Shown: piece after piece, positions 27,067 through 34,605 of the stretch | Layout of the letters: the number at the start of each line of letters is the position of its first letter | How positions within the stretch are numbered: the stretch's first letter is position 1 | Assembly: GCA_963710535.1 (NCBI GenBank) | Contig: CAVQAW010000003.1 | Span: forward strand, 682,001-746,000 | Source: Pelagihabitans sp963710535 | Lineage (GTDB): Bacteria > Bacteroidota > Bacteroidia > Flavobacteriales > Flavobacteriaceae | Direction: 5' to 3' | Length of the DNA: 64,000 bases | The notes under the pieces: model-generated | Told to the model about the DNA's origin: nothing | The model's input: the letters and a program-made list of their open reading frames with translations, nothing else | Databases searched by the model: none | Translations under genes and position numbers: made by a program

Positions 27067-27072
27067 CAGACC

Positions 27073-27642
27073 ATGGCAATCAAAACTTCGCAGAACGCTA
27101 AAAACGGCTCGATATCAAATATCGACATCAAACCTTTGGAGGTTGGCCTTTACCAGACGTATATCGAGGTCGGAGTGCTGGCCTATCAACAGCATTACCT
27201 GCATTTATGGGAGAATCAAAATCCCGATCCCTATATCAATATTTCATTTACCCTTGATGTGCTGCGAAAGGAAGCCCTGAACAGCAATGCCAAATTATTC
27301 CTGATTTGTAAGGACGCCCTGGCGATCGGGATATTAAAAATCAACCTTGACCATGCCTTGGGCCACTTTCCTTGCAAGGAAGTACTTTTATTGGACAAAA
27401 TTTATATCCTGAAAGCGTATTCAGGACAGGGTGTGGGAAAAAAAGTTTTGGATTTTGTGGAGAGGTTGGCCAGGTCATACAACAAAAAAAAAATCACCTT
27501 GGATACCATGAAACTTGGCCCCGCACTCGATTTTTACAAAAAAAACGGTTTTGAGATCTTCGATGAAATAAGGCTTGGGTTCGCCACGGTCAAGGACGAA
27601 CAACGCGGCATGTATGTTATGCTCAAGAATCTATGGCCATAA
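27073..27642 (+). CDS. GNAT family N-acetyltransferase
   Basis: 189 residues. The acetyl-CoA-binding motif A is LDKIYILKAYSGQGVGKKVLDFVERLA (Q-x2-G-x-G, about 113-139), followed by LGPALDFYKKNGFEI typical of motif B. The N-terminal YLHLWENQNPDPYINISF fits an amino-acid or small-molecule acetyltransferase subgroup common in flavobacteria. The substrate is unknown. Likely cotranscribed with the thioredoxin-like gene; the gene on the other side converges 3 bp away. Confidence 0.88.
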   Translation: MAIKTSQNAKNGSISNIDIKPLEVGLYQTYIEVGVLAYQQHYLHLWENQNPDPYINISFTLDVLRKEALNSNAKLFLICKDALAIGILKINLDHALGHFPCKEVLLLDKIYILKAYSGQGVGKKVLDFVERLARSYNKKKITLDTMKLGPALDFYKKNGFEIFDEIRLGFATVKDEQRGMYVMLKNLWP

Positions 27643-27645
27643 TGG

Positions 27646-28188
27646 TCATAGCCAGCCCTTCCGTTCCAACAATCCCTTGATATGTGCGAGATGATGGTTT
27701 CCATGCCATGCATAGCGTCCCACATTCTCCTCAAGGGAAGTTTCCATTTGGCTATCCGGATGAATAAAGGTCCGTTTTAAATCGCTGGGCGAAAGGCCCT
27801 TCAGCAAATACACCAATTTATGGTGCACCGCCTTGAGATGGTCAAGTGACATTTGTATGGGGGCGTTACGACTGTCGAAAAGGTTTGCCCAGGCCTTCTC
27901 GTCATAGGCCTTGATCACCGGACGATCTTCGGTCAATGCCCATTTAAATCTGGTATAGCTGTTATGGTGGCTGTCGGCAATATGATGGACCAGCTGGTGC
28001 ACCGTCCATCCTCCTGGTCGGTAAGGGGTGCTCAACTTTTCACCATCAAGTGGTTGTACCAGCTTTTGCAGACGCTCTGGAAGGGTTTCCAAGGCCAGGA
28101 TCCATTCTCTGATCTGGGCGCCATCGATTTGGGACGGCCGAACGAATTTTCCGATAGGGTATTGCAGTGCTTCCATAATAGTTGTCAT
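27646..28188 (-). CDS. DinB-fold YfiT/BstA-like protein (putative thiol transferase)
   Basis: 180 residues (an alternative ATG at 28176 gives 176). Metal-binding histidines of the DinB fold are visible: HQLVHHIADSHHNSYTRFKWALTED and GRYAWHGNHHLAHIKGL. This is the YfiT subfamily; the Bacillus member is a bacillithiol S-transferase. Whether this organism uses bacillithiol cannot be told from the window. The C-terminus converges with the GNAT gene. Confidence 0.88.
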   Translation of the reverse strand: MTTIMEALQYPIGKFVRPSQIDGAQIREWILALETLPERLQKLVQPLDGEKLSTPYRPGGWTVHQLVHHIADSHHNSYTRFKWALTEDRPVIKAYDEKAWANLFDSRNAPIQMSLDHLKAVHHKLVYLLKGLSPSDLKRTFIHPDSQMETSLEENVGRYAWHGNHHLAHIKGLLERKGWL

Positions 28189-28367
28189 TATTAAATCGGA
28201 ATAAAGTTAATCCACTTTTTTGGATACTTTCGACCAAAACTCAAATCAAGGTTTGATTTCCAAAGAAGGCCTTAAAATTTAATACTTTTTTAACCCTAAA
28301 AATATTCAAGTATGATTTAATCTACTTAATTTGTAGGGTAATAATATGTAACTAAACCACTAAAAAA

Positions 28368-29006
28368 ATGGCTACGATACGTTTGGGCGATACCGCCCCT
28401 AATTTTACAGCAAACAGTTCAATGGGAACCGTCAATTTTTATGATTATTTGGGAGATGGTTGGGGGATTCTTTTTTCCCATCCTGCCGATTTTACCCCGG
28501 TGTGTACGACTGAGTTGGGAACGGCTGCCAAATTCAAAGGGGAATTCGACAAGAGAAACGTAAAAATGCTGGCATTAAGTGTTGATGGGCCGACCTCCCA
28601 TGCCGCTTGGATCAAGGATATCAACGAGGTTCAACAAACCACGGTGAATTTCCCGATCATAGCGGATGAAGATAGAAAGGTCTCCGATCTATACGATATG
28701 ATACATCCTAAGGCAAACGATACACTAACCGTACGATCGGTGTTCATCGTCGCACCCGATAAAACGGTAAAACTGATACTTACCTATCCCGCCTCCACGG
28801 GCCGCAATTTTTATGAACTGCTCCGGGTCATCGATTCCTTGCAGCTTACCGCCTACCACAAGGTGGCCACTCCCGCCAATTGGGAACATGGTCAGGATGT
28901 GGTTGTCAGTCCGTCAATCCCTACATCGGAAGCCAGGAAAATATTTACCAAAGGGGTGGAGGAGATAAAGCCCTATTTGAGAATGACACCAGATCCGACG
29001 GTCTAA
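28368..29006 (+). CDS. 1-Cys peroxiredoxin (Prx6 type)
   Basis: 212 residues. The peroxidatic Cys46 lies in SHPADFTPVCTTELG and is the only cysteine in the protein, defining a 1-Cys enzyme. The C-terminal extension typical of Prx6 is present (STGRNFYELLRVIDSLQLTAYHKVATPANWEHGQDVVVSPSI). It reduces hydrogen and alkyl peroxides with an external thiol. A spaced AT-rich leader of about 180 bp precedes it, with a near-match TTAATTTG box at 28326-28333. Confidence 0.95.
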   Translation: MATIRLGDTAPNFTANSSMGTVNFYDYLGDGWGILFSHPADFTPVCTTELGTAAKFKGEFDKRNVKMLALSVDGPTSHAAWIKDINEVQQTTVNFPIIADEDRKVSDLYDMIHPKANDTLTVRSVFIVAPDKTVKLILTYPASTGRNFYELLRVIDSLQLTAYHKVATPANWEHGQDVVVSPSIPTSEARKIFTKGVEEIKPYLRMTPDPTV

Positions 29007-29181
29007 TACATCGGTTTAAAAGCAATTTTGACGATAATGATTTACATCGACCAGAGGGGTTTGGTGATGAAGGATACCCCATTGCCGTTGAAGCAAAAAA
29101 GAAATATATCGGGCAAAACTGCATGCGTTTAAAAAATTTAACACTATCTTCGCAGCTTAATTAATATTTAATTTTTTTATT

Positions 29182-29376
29182 ATGAGTAAAGGAACAGTAA
29201 AATTCTTCAATGATTCAAAAGGGTACGGCTTTATCACTGAAGATGGTTCAAGCGAAGATCACTTTGTACACATTTCCGGTTTAATCGACGAAATTCGTGA
29301 AGGTGACGTTGTAGAATTTGAACTACAACAAGGTAAAAAAGGACTAAACGCGGTAAATGTGAAAGTTATAGACTAG
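29182..29376 (+). CDS. Cold-shock domain protein (CspA family)
   Basis: 64 residues, a single cold-shock domain with RNP1 KGYGFIT and RNP2 HFVHIS. It binds single-stranded RNA and DNA and probably acts as an RNA chaperone. The AT-rich leader and a near-consensus TATCTTCG box (29145-29152) lie just upstream, and a strong terminator lies 26 bp after the stop, so it is a single-gene transcript. Confidence 0.96.
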   Translation: MSKGTVKFFNDSKGYGFITEDGSSEDHFVHISGLIDEIREGDVVEFELQQGKKGLNAVNVKVID

Positions 29377-29401
29377 GAACGCATAAACTTTTTTAATACA
29401 G

Positions 29402-29428
29402 AGCCTCGACATTTGTCGGGGCTTTTTT
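29402..29428 (+). terminator. Rho-independent terminator of the cold-shock gene
   Basis: AGCCTCGAC pairs with GTCGGGGCT (one G-U pair) around an ATTT loop and is followed by six T. Confidence 0.9.
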
Positions 29429-29651
29429 ATGTAGCACCCATTCTTTTATTCAAAAGATCAAAACTTTGTTGTACATTAAACGCAACCATCGTCCTTTTGG
29501 GCATCTTTATAAGAAATCAATTACCTCCCCCCTGTACAAGATGCCAATAAAAGTGTCTTGAATAGTATATATTTTTATTTCCCCTACGCATTACGCTTGA
29601 CGATCGTGTCGTCTTTATTGTCATTAATCACCTTAAAAAATCAGTACAGGA
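29429..29651. other. Intergenic region, no gene recognised
   Basis: AT-rich stretch between the csp terminator and the first mini-ORF. It holds an inverted repeat GGCATCTT (29500-29507) / AAGATGCC (29538-29545) with a 30-nt loop, and TATATTTT near 29566 as a weak -7-like box. A 96-codon plus-strand reading frame (29558-29848) has no recognisable protein character and overlaps the better mini-ORF at 29652. Confidence 0.4.
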
Positions 29652-29738
29652 ATGATTACATTTTTTGCTATCATGTCAGCTTTGGTATTCGTAAACGTCA
29701 TGTTACTACTAATCAGTACCGGAGACAAAAAAAAATGA
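29652..29738 (+). CDS. Tiny single-helix membrane protein, copy 1 of a four-member family
   Basis: 28 codons: starts MITFFAIMSALVFVN and ends STGDKKK. One hydrophobic helix (residues 4-21) and a short charged, presumably cytoplasmic, tail. It shares F4, F5, L11, N15 and S22 with three other ORFs in the window (29972, 30140, 46112). The function is unknown. It is inferred to be real from the shared pattern; it is not homologous to any protein I can name. Short hydrophobic peptides of this kind include type I toxins and regulatory subunits of membrane complexes. Confidence 0.55.
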   Translation: MITFFAIMSALVFVNVMLLLISTGDKKK

Positions 29739-29971
29739 GGTACCAAAAAATAATAGCCTCCTTCATTCAGATGGCGACCGACAAACTTTCCTTTTTGGCT
29801 TTTGCTATTTTTTTTCGGTTTCAATCAAAATTACTTTGCCTGCGATAGGTCGCGCCCCTTAATGGGTTTTTCTTGCGTTTTCCTCAGCAATTTGGTCATT
29901 TTTATAATATAAATGGATTTTTTTCGTTAGCAACAAGATGATTTTCAATCTCATCCTGTAGCCAAGAATCC

Positions 29972-30061
29972 ATGACTCTCTTTTTTTGCATTTTAACTTT
30001 TCTGATCTTCCTCAACGTTTTATTGCTGCGATATAGCGCCGTGGATATCGATACGCTTTAG
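29972..30061 (+). CDS. Tiny single-helix membrane protein, copy 2
   Basis: 29 codons: starts MTLFFCILTFLIFLN and ends RYSAVDIDTL. It has the same F4, F5, L11, N15, S22 framework as copies 1 and 3 and the 59-residue paralogue at 46112. The tail differs (acidic rather than lysine-rich). It lies 233 bp after copy 1 and 78 bp before copy 3, on the same strand. No function is assigned. A small hairpin (GTAGG / CCTAC, near 30075-30092) lies downstream of it. Confidence 0.55.
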   Translation: MTLFFCILTFLIFLNVLLLRYSAVDIDTL

Positions 30062-30139
30062 CCATACTTTGCAGGTAGGGTTTTTCGCCTACAGGTTGTT
30101 TTAGTTAAAAGGGCATTCGGCCCAAAAAGCAATTCCTAT

Positions 30140-30244
30140 ATGATTTCTTTTTTCGGTGTGCTATTGAGCTTGGTTTTGATCAATACGATATTGCTCTTCG
30201 TGAGTCTTGATAACCATGGCAAATCATCCAAGGACAACGTTTGA
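30140..30244 (+). CDS. Tiny single-helix membrane protein, copy 3
   Basis: 34 codons: starts MISFFGVLLSLVLIN, continues TILLFVSLDN and ends in a polar tail (HGKSSKDNV). It shares F4, F5, L11, N15 and S22 with the other three members. One membrane helix is predicted from the hydrophobic run at 4-21. It is the last plus-strand ORF before the convergent double-PPIase gene, whose terminator begins 27 bp further on. The function is unknown. Confidence 0.55.
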   Translation: MISFFGVLLSLVLINTILLFVSLDNHGKSSKDNV

Positions 30245-30270
30245 ACGGCGTACTTGGTTGACGATGACCC

Positions 30271-30295
30271 AAAAAAAACACCTTCGTTGAAGGTG
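30271..30295 (-). terminator. Rho-independent terminator of the double-PPIase gene
   Basis: Minus strand: CACCTTC and GAAGGTG form a 7-bp stem with a 3-nt loop, followed by eight T (eight A at 30271-30278 on the plus strand). It lies about 55 bp after the stop codon. Confidence 0.85.
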
Positions 30296-30349
30296 CTTAT
30301 TTCGAGAACGTTTCCGCTCAACTTAAATCGAGATGCCCCTCGAACAATA

Positions 30350-31282
30350 TCAGTTGATGCCCATCAATTCGACATCGAAGATCAGGGTAGCATTCGGAGG
30401 GATGACACCCCCCGCGCCTGCGCTGCCGTAGGCGAGGTCTGAAGGTATCACGAACCGCGCCTTATCCCCTACTTTTAAGAGCTCAATCCCTTCATCCCAA
30501 CCTGGAATGACCTGACCTACACCCAATTGAAAATCGATGGGTTGCTTTCTTTTATAGGATGAATCGAAAACCTGCCCTGATAGCAGGGATCCTTCATAGT
30601 GAACCGATACCTCCTGCCCTTTTTCGGCCTTGGCACCATTTCCTTTTTGTATGATTTTATATCTTAGTCCGCTGGGGGTTTCATCAAAACCGGACGCCAC
30701 CTTGTTCATTTCTTCTCTCTGCTTTTCACTTTCCGCCGCAACTCTTTTGGCCTTGGTTCTTTCAAATTCCCCAAAGGCATTGAGTGCATCCCAATCCTTC
30801 GCGGCCGAGCCGACCCTTACGATCTCAAGTCGCTCCACTACATCGTCCTGGGCTATGGAATCAACCACGTCCTGGCCTTCCACCACTTGTCCAAAAACGG
30901 TATGTTTATTATCTAACCACGGCGTGGCCACGTGGGTGATGAAAAACTGGCTTCCATTGGTTCCGGGACCGGCATTGGCCATAGATAGCACCCCGGGACC
31001 GCTATGTTTTAAGTCTGGATGAAATTCATCATCAAATTTATATCCTGCATCTCCGGTGCCGGTTCCCTTGGGACAGCCGCCCTGGATCATGAAATCGGGG
31101 ATGACGCGATGGAACTTCAATCCGTCGTAGTAGGGGGTGCCTTCCGGTTTAACCGAATTTTTCTTTAAACCTTCTGCCAAAGCCACAAAATTTCCCACGG
31201 TTCCCGGGGTTTTTTCATAGGTGAGCTTCACCAATATTTCTCCTTTTGTAGTATTGAATTTCGCGTAGATTCCGTCTTTCAT
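30350..31282 (-). CDS. Cyclophilin-FKBP fusion peptidyl-prolyl isomerase
   Basis: 310 residues with two unrelated PPIase domains. The N-terminal cyclophilin (about 5-165) has FHRVIPDFMIQGGCP, GPGTNGSQFFITHVATPWLDNKHTVFGQVVEG. A charged helical linker (about 170-205) follows. The C-terminal FKBP (about 208-310) has VSVHYEGSLLSGQVFDSSYKRKQPIDFQLG, VIPGWDEGIELLKVGDKARFVIPSDLAYG and ATLIFDVELMGI. Dual immunophilins of this type are known in Flavobacterium and in some protists. There is no signal peptide, so it is probably a cytoplasmic folding helper. A -7-like TATTTTTG (31312-31305) lies upstream. Confidence 0.95.
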   Translation of the reverse strand: MKDGIYAKFNTTKGEILVKLTYEKTPGTVGNFVALAEGLKKNSVKPEGTPYYDGLKFHRVIPDFMIQGGCPKGTGTGDAGYKFDDEFHPDLKHSGPGVLSMANAGPGTNGSQFFITHVATPWLDNKHTVFGQVVEGQDVVDSIAQDDVVERLEIVRVGSAAKDWDALNAFGEFERTKAKRVAAESEKQREEMNKVASGFDETPSGLRYKIIQKGNGAKAEKGQEVSVHYEGSLLSGQVFDSSYKRKQPIDFQLGVGQVIPGWDEGIELLKVGDKARFVIPSDLAYGSAGAGGVIPPNATLIFDVELMGIN

Positions 31283-31304
31283 TTCACTCGTTTTTGATGA
31301 GCGG

Positions 31305-31312
31305 CAAAAATA
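31305..31312 (-). promoter_or_regulatory. Candidate -7 box for the double-PPIase gene
   Basis: Minus-strand TATTTTTG matches TAnnTTTG, 23 bp upstream of the ATG at 31282. No TTG occurs at the expected distance. Confidence 0.4.
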
Positions 31313-31388
31313 CTGGAATTGTTTGGAGTATGAAAGTCGATGGATGGAAAGTTTGGCACTTCCTTAAGCTATTGACATCGGGTTAAGA

Positions 31389-32777
31389 TCACTCTTCGGC
31401 AGCCACACCATATTTATCGAAGAGGTACACCAACGACGCCATGGCGCCCGCACCCAATTCAAGTTCGCGTTGGTTCACAAATTCGAAAGTATCGTTTTCG
31501 GCATGATGATGGTCAAAATACCTTTGAGAATCGGGCCTCAATCCGGCCAGTACAATGCCTTTGGTCTTTAACGGACCAATATCGGCGCCCCCTCCTTTGC
31601 CATTGGTGAATTCATGAATCAAATAGGGCTCAAAAAACGATTTCCATGCCTGTATTCTCTTAAAATTTTCGTCAGAACAATCGAAGGCAAAACCCCTCGG
31701 CGTAAAACCCCCGGAATCGCTTTCGAGCGCAAAAACATGATTTTCATTGTTTTGTTTGGCCATTTCGGCATACTGCTTACCCCCTTTCAATCCGTTCTCC
31801 TCGTTCATAAAGAGCACTACCCTAATGGTGCGCAAAGGTTTGTAATCCAATTTTTTGAACAATCGAAGTACTTCCATGGCCTGTACGCAGCCAGCACCAT
31901 CATCGTGCGATCCATCGCCCAAATCCCATGAATCGAGGTGTCCTCCGATAACCATTATTTCGTTGGGATAAGTGCTGCCTTTGAGTTCCCCGATCACATT
32001 GAAGGAATCCACTTCACCAAAATCCTTGCAATTCTGTTTAAAATAAACTTGGGTATTCGGATTCAACTTGATGGTGGTGCTGAGCATATTGGCTGCTTTG
32101 GTGCTGATTGCAGCACCCGGAATTCTCTGGTCAATGGGCAGGTCACCGTAGTTTAAGGAACCCGTGTGCGGAAAGTCATCGAGCCTAAGGTTCATCGACC
32201 GGACGATCACGCCTAGCGCACCGAACTTGGAGGCTTCGGAAGCCCCGGAAGAACGTTGGTCCACTGCTCCGCCATAAGCTTCGAAAGTATTGATTTTGGA
32301 GGGGTCCATTGGCCTGTTGAAAAACACGATCTTGCCCTCGATTTTTTCCCTGCCGAGTACTTTTAACTGTTCTATGCCCTGTACTTCGATCACATTGGCC
32401 TTAATACCGCCCAATGGTGTCGCGACCGATCCGCCCAAGGCACAGATTGCCAGGTTGGTGGTGATGCCCGGACTGGTTTCCATATAGGCGAACTCTGGTG
32501 CCCCGCGCACCCATTTGGGAACTTTAACAGGTTGCAGCCATACCCTATCCAGGTTTAGGGAGTCGAGCCGCGATTTGGTATAATCGATGGCCAGTTGTGC
32601 CTCAACCGATCCTGAAAGCCTTCCACCTATTTGGTTGGAGAGATAATTGAGCCAGTCGTAGGCTTTGCCTTCCTTTAGGGAAGCATCATAAATTGCCCTG
32701 AACTGTTTTTCGTCATCGACCTGTCCATAACATTGGCCAATGATCGATAACACCAGCAAAACCATCATTTTCTTCAT
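31389..32777 (-). CDS. Secreted M28-family metallopeptidase
   Basis: 462 residues. The signal peptide is MKKMMVLLVLSIIGQCYGQ. A PA-type insert lies at about 120-240 (KIEGKIVFFNRPMDPS, GALGVIVRSMN). The peptidase core carries zinc-site motifs GGHLDSWDLGDGSHDDGAG, LFMNEENGLKGGKQYAE, ESDSGGF and DHHHAENDTFEFV. It should be a zinc aminopeptidase or carboxypeptidase in the periplasm or outer membrane. Its ATG overlaps the ppk2 stop by 4 bp (ATGA), so the two are translationally coupled although no functional link is obvious. Confidence 0.92.
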   Translation of the reverse strand: MKKMMVLLVLSIIGQCYGQVDDEKQFRAIYDASLKEGKAYDWLNYLSNQIGGRLSGSVEAQLAIDYTKSRLDSLNLDRVWLQPVKVPKWVRGAPEFAYMETSPGITTNLAICALGGSVATPLGGIKANVIEVQGIEQLKVLGREKIEGKIVFFNRPMDPSKINTFEAYGGAVDQRSSGASEASKFGALGVIVRSMNLRLDDFPHTGSLNYGDLPIDQRIPGAAISTKAANMLSTTIKLNPNTQVYFKQNCKDFGEVDSFNVIGELKGSTYPNEIMVIGGHLDSWDLGDGSHDDGAGCVQAMEVLRLFKKLDYKPLRTIRVVLFMNEENGLKGGKQYAEMAKQNNENHVFALESDSGGFTPRGFAFDCSDENFKRIQAWKSFFEPYLIHEFTNGKGGGADIGPLKTKGIVLAGLRPDSQRYFDHHHAENDTFEFVNQRELELGAGAMASLVYLFDKYGVAAEE

Positions 32778-33694
32778 ACTTTTCCTTTTTCCAACTGCTC
32801 TTTATAATACTCCAGATTCGCTTTTACCTTGTCGCTCAATTCGGGCTCCTTGATATCTTTGAATTTCGTCAATTCCTGCAAAAGGATGGATGCCACGATC
32901 AATCGCGAGGCGGATTTGTTATCGGCGGGGATCACGAACCACGGTGCTTGCTGGGTTGAAGTGCGATTGATGGCCTCTTCATAGTATTTTTGATAGGAAT
33001 CCCACAGTTCGCGTTCTTCGAGGTCATCGGGCGAAAACTTCCAGTTCTTAACCCTTTTTTCAAGCCTTCTTAGCAGGCGCTTGCGCTGCTCTTCCCTTGA
33101 TAGGTGCAAAAAGAACTTAAAGATCAAGGTGCCGTGTTCGGCAAGGTGCTGTTCGAAATTGATGATCTGTTCGAAACGCTTGTCCCAAAACTTCTGGTCG
33201 ATATCGCTCACCTCATTTATTCCAGGAATATTTTCCGACATGATGTATTGGGGATGCACCCGCGTAACCAGCACGTTCTCGTAATGGGTGCGATTGAACA
33301 CACCAAATTTACCTTTGGCAGGCAGCGCGATATAATGCCTCCAGAGGTAGTTGTGTTTCAATTCGAGATCCGTGGGTACTTTAAAACTGGTCACTTCTAC
33401 GCCACTGATGTTGAAATCCTTGAAGACTTCCCTGATGAGGCTGTCTTTTCCGGCGGAATCCATTCCCTGCAGACATATCAGTACGCTATATTTCCCATGG
33501 GCATATAGGACATCCTGAAATTCACCCAAGATGACCCTTGTTTTTACAAGTTCCTTTTCGAGCTTTTTATCCGACAGGCCAAAATCTACATAGGTAGGCC
33601 GGTCGGCCAGTTTTTTATCGTCGGTCACCCGGTAGTTGTTGATATCCACTTTATCCATGGGGGGAATATAAAATATTTTATCGTTTAACGGCAT
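32774..33694 (-). CDS. Polyphosphate kinase 2 family protein
   Basis: 306 residues (an alternative ATG at 33658 gives 294). PPK2 enzymes transfer phosphate between polyphosphate and nucleotides. Walker A is GMDSAGKDSLIREVF, the lid/Walker B region is FNRTHYENVLVTRVHP, and WKFSPDDLEERELWDSYQKYYEEAINRTSTQQAPWFVIPADNK is the family C-terminal signature. It is probably a class that phosphorylates AMP/ADP or GDP at the expense of polyphosphate; the class is inference. First gene of a pair with the M28 peptidase. Confidence 0.94.
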   Translation of the reverse strand: MPLNDKIFYIPPMDKVDINNYRVTDDKKLADRPTYVDFGLSDKKLEKELVKTRVILGEFQDVLYAHGKYSVLICLQGMDSAGKDSLIREVFKDFNISGVEVTSFKVPTDLELKHNYLWRHYIALPAKGKFGVFNRTHYENVLVTRVHPQYIMSENIPGINEVSDIDQKFWDKRFEQIINFEQHLAEHGTLIFKFFLHLSREEQRKRLLRRLEKRVKNWKFSPDDLEERELWDSYQKYYEEAINRTSTQQAPWFVIPADNKSASRLIVASILLQELTKFKDIKEPELSDKVKANLEYYKEQLEKGKV

Positions 33695-33805
33695 AATTTG
33701 TTAAAAAAAAAGGTCGTTCGCCAATGGAATCTTTCGGTTTGTCCAATTTATCCGAATAGGGCTACCATGTATCGAAAAAACGAGGCATTCGATAGATCGG
33801 TTGCG

Positions 33806-33813
33806 TAACTTTG
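33806..33813 (+). promoter_or_regulatory. Candidate -7 box for the secreted protein gene
   Basis: TAACTTTG matches TAnnTTTG and lies 41 bp before the ATG at 33854. No TTG was found at 17-23 bp upstream. Confidence 0.4.
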
Positions 33814-33853
33814 AACTGTAAAATCCCAAATTTTACCCCTAATTATGCATGCA

Positions 33854-34558
33854 ATGAAAACGTTACGGTTAATTGGCTGTGCTTTCGCCATGTTGCTCCT
33901 CTTTGCCTTCAAGCCCAGCAAAGCCTGTGAATATTCAGGATCCAACATCAATTACATCAAGACACAGATCGAAAAAGCCATTTCGCAGGACGATCTTAAT
34001 CTGGTCCGGTACTATACCTACAAGGCCCTGGACGGTATTGAAAAGTCAAAAAAACAGCTGGATGATTGTGGCTGCCAGCATGCCGCCATCGGTGTTGAGG
34101 AAAGTGCACATCTACTTAAAAGAGCGGCCAAGGAAAGCACGCTGAACGGCTCTTTGGCACTGCTCGGCCGGTCGTTGGAAAATACAAAGGGCAGTATCGA
34201 GGCATTGGATCAGCACGAAGAACATTTGGCCACACCCAAAAAAGACATGCTTGCCATGAACATGGACAACCCGGCCGACAAGATTCCGGAAGTTCAATTG
34301 GAAAACCGATTCTTGCAGGAAAAAATAGATATTTCCCTGGAAACGTACCGGGAGTCGCTACAGAAGGTAGTGCTGACGGTCGATTGCAAGGAAGCCCGAG
34401 CTTTTGCCGAAAGAATATACAAGCATTGTGAAAAGGAACTTTTGAAACCCAATCAGACCGAAGGCAAGAAATACTACAACCTAAGGACCCAGCAAATCAC
34501 GGCTGAGGCCCTGGAAGATCTCGGCGAATGTGGCAAGAACGATAGGATGGGCAAATAA
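33854..34558 (+). CDS. Secreted helical protein of unknown function
   Basis: 234 residues from the ATG at 33854 (ATG 33845 adds MHA). The signal peptide MKTLRLIGCAFAMLLLFAFK is followed by KPSKAC; an early cysteine (CEYSG) is the first of the mature chain. The mature part is almost all alpha-helical with several cysteines (DDCGCQHA, VDCKEARAF, KHCEKELLK), and looks like two related helical hairpin units: QDDLNLVRYYTYKALDGIEKSK near the N-terminus and EARAFAERIYKHCEKELL near the C-terminus. I do not recognise the family. It converges with the sigma-54 regulator gene, whose stop is 47 bp away. Confidence 0.75.
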   Translation: MKTLRLIGCAFAMLLLFAFKPSKACEYSGSNINYIKTQIEKAISQDDLNLVRYYTYKALDGIEKSKKQLDDCGCQHAAIGVEESAHLLKRAAKESTLNGSLALLGRSLENTKGSIEALDQHEEHLATPKKDMLAMNMDNPADKIPEVQLENRFLQEKIDISLETYRESLQKVVLTVDCKEARAFAERIYKHCEKELLKPNQTEGKKYYNLRTQQITAEALEDLGECGKNDRMGK

Positions 34559-34605
34559 CCCAAGCCGTATCCTCAGACACATGAACTAGGACAGGTTTTT
34601 GCGCG

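Noticed and set aside
29558..29848. 96-codon plus-strand reading frame in the interval after the cold-shock gene
   Set aside because: No signal, domain or pattern; odd amino-acid mix (YRNDYIFCYHVSF) and it overlaps the better supported 28-codon membrane ORF in another frame.
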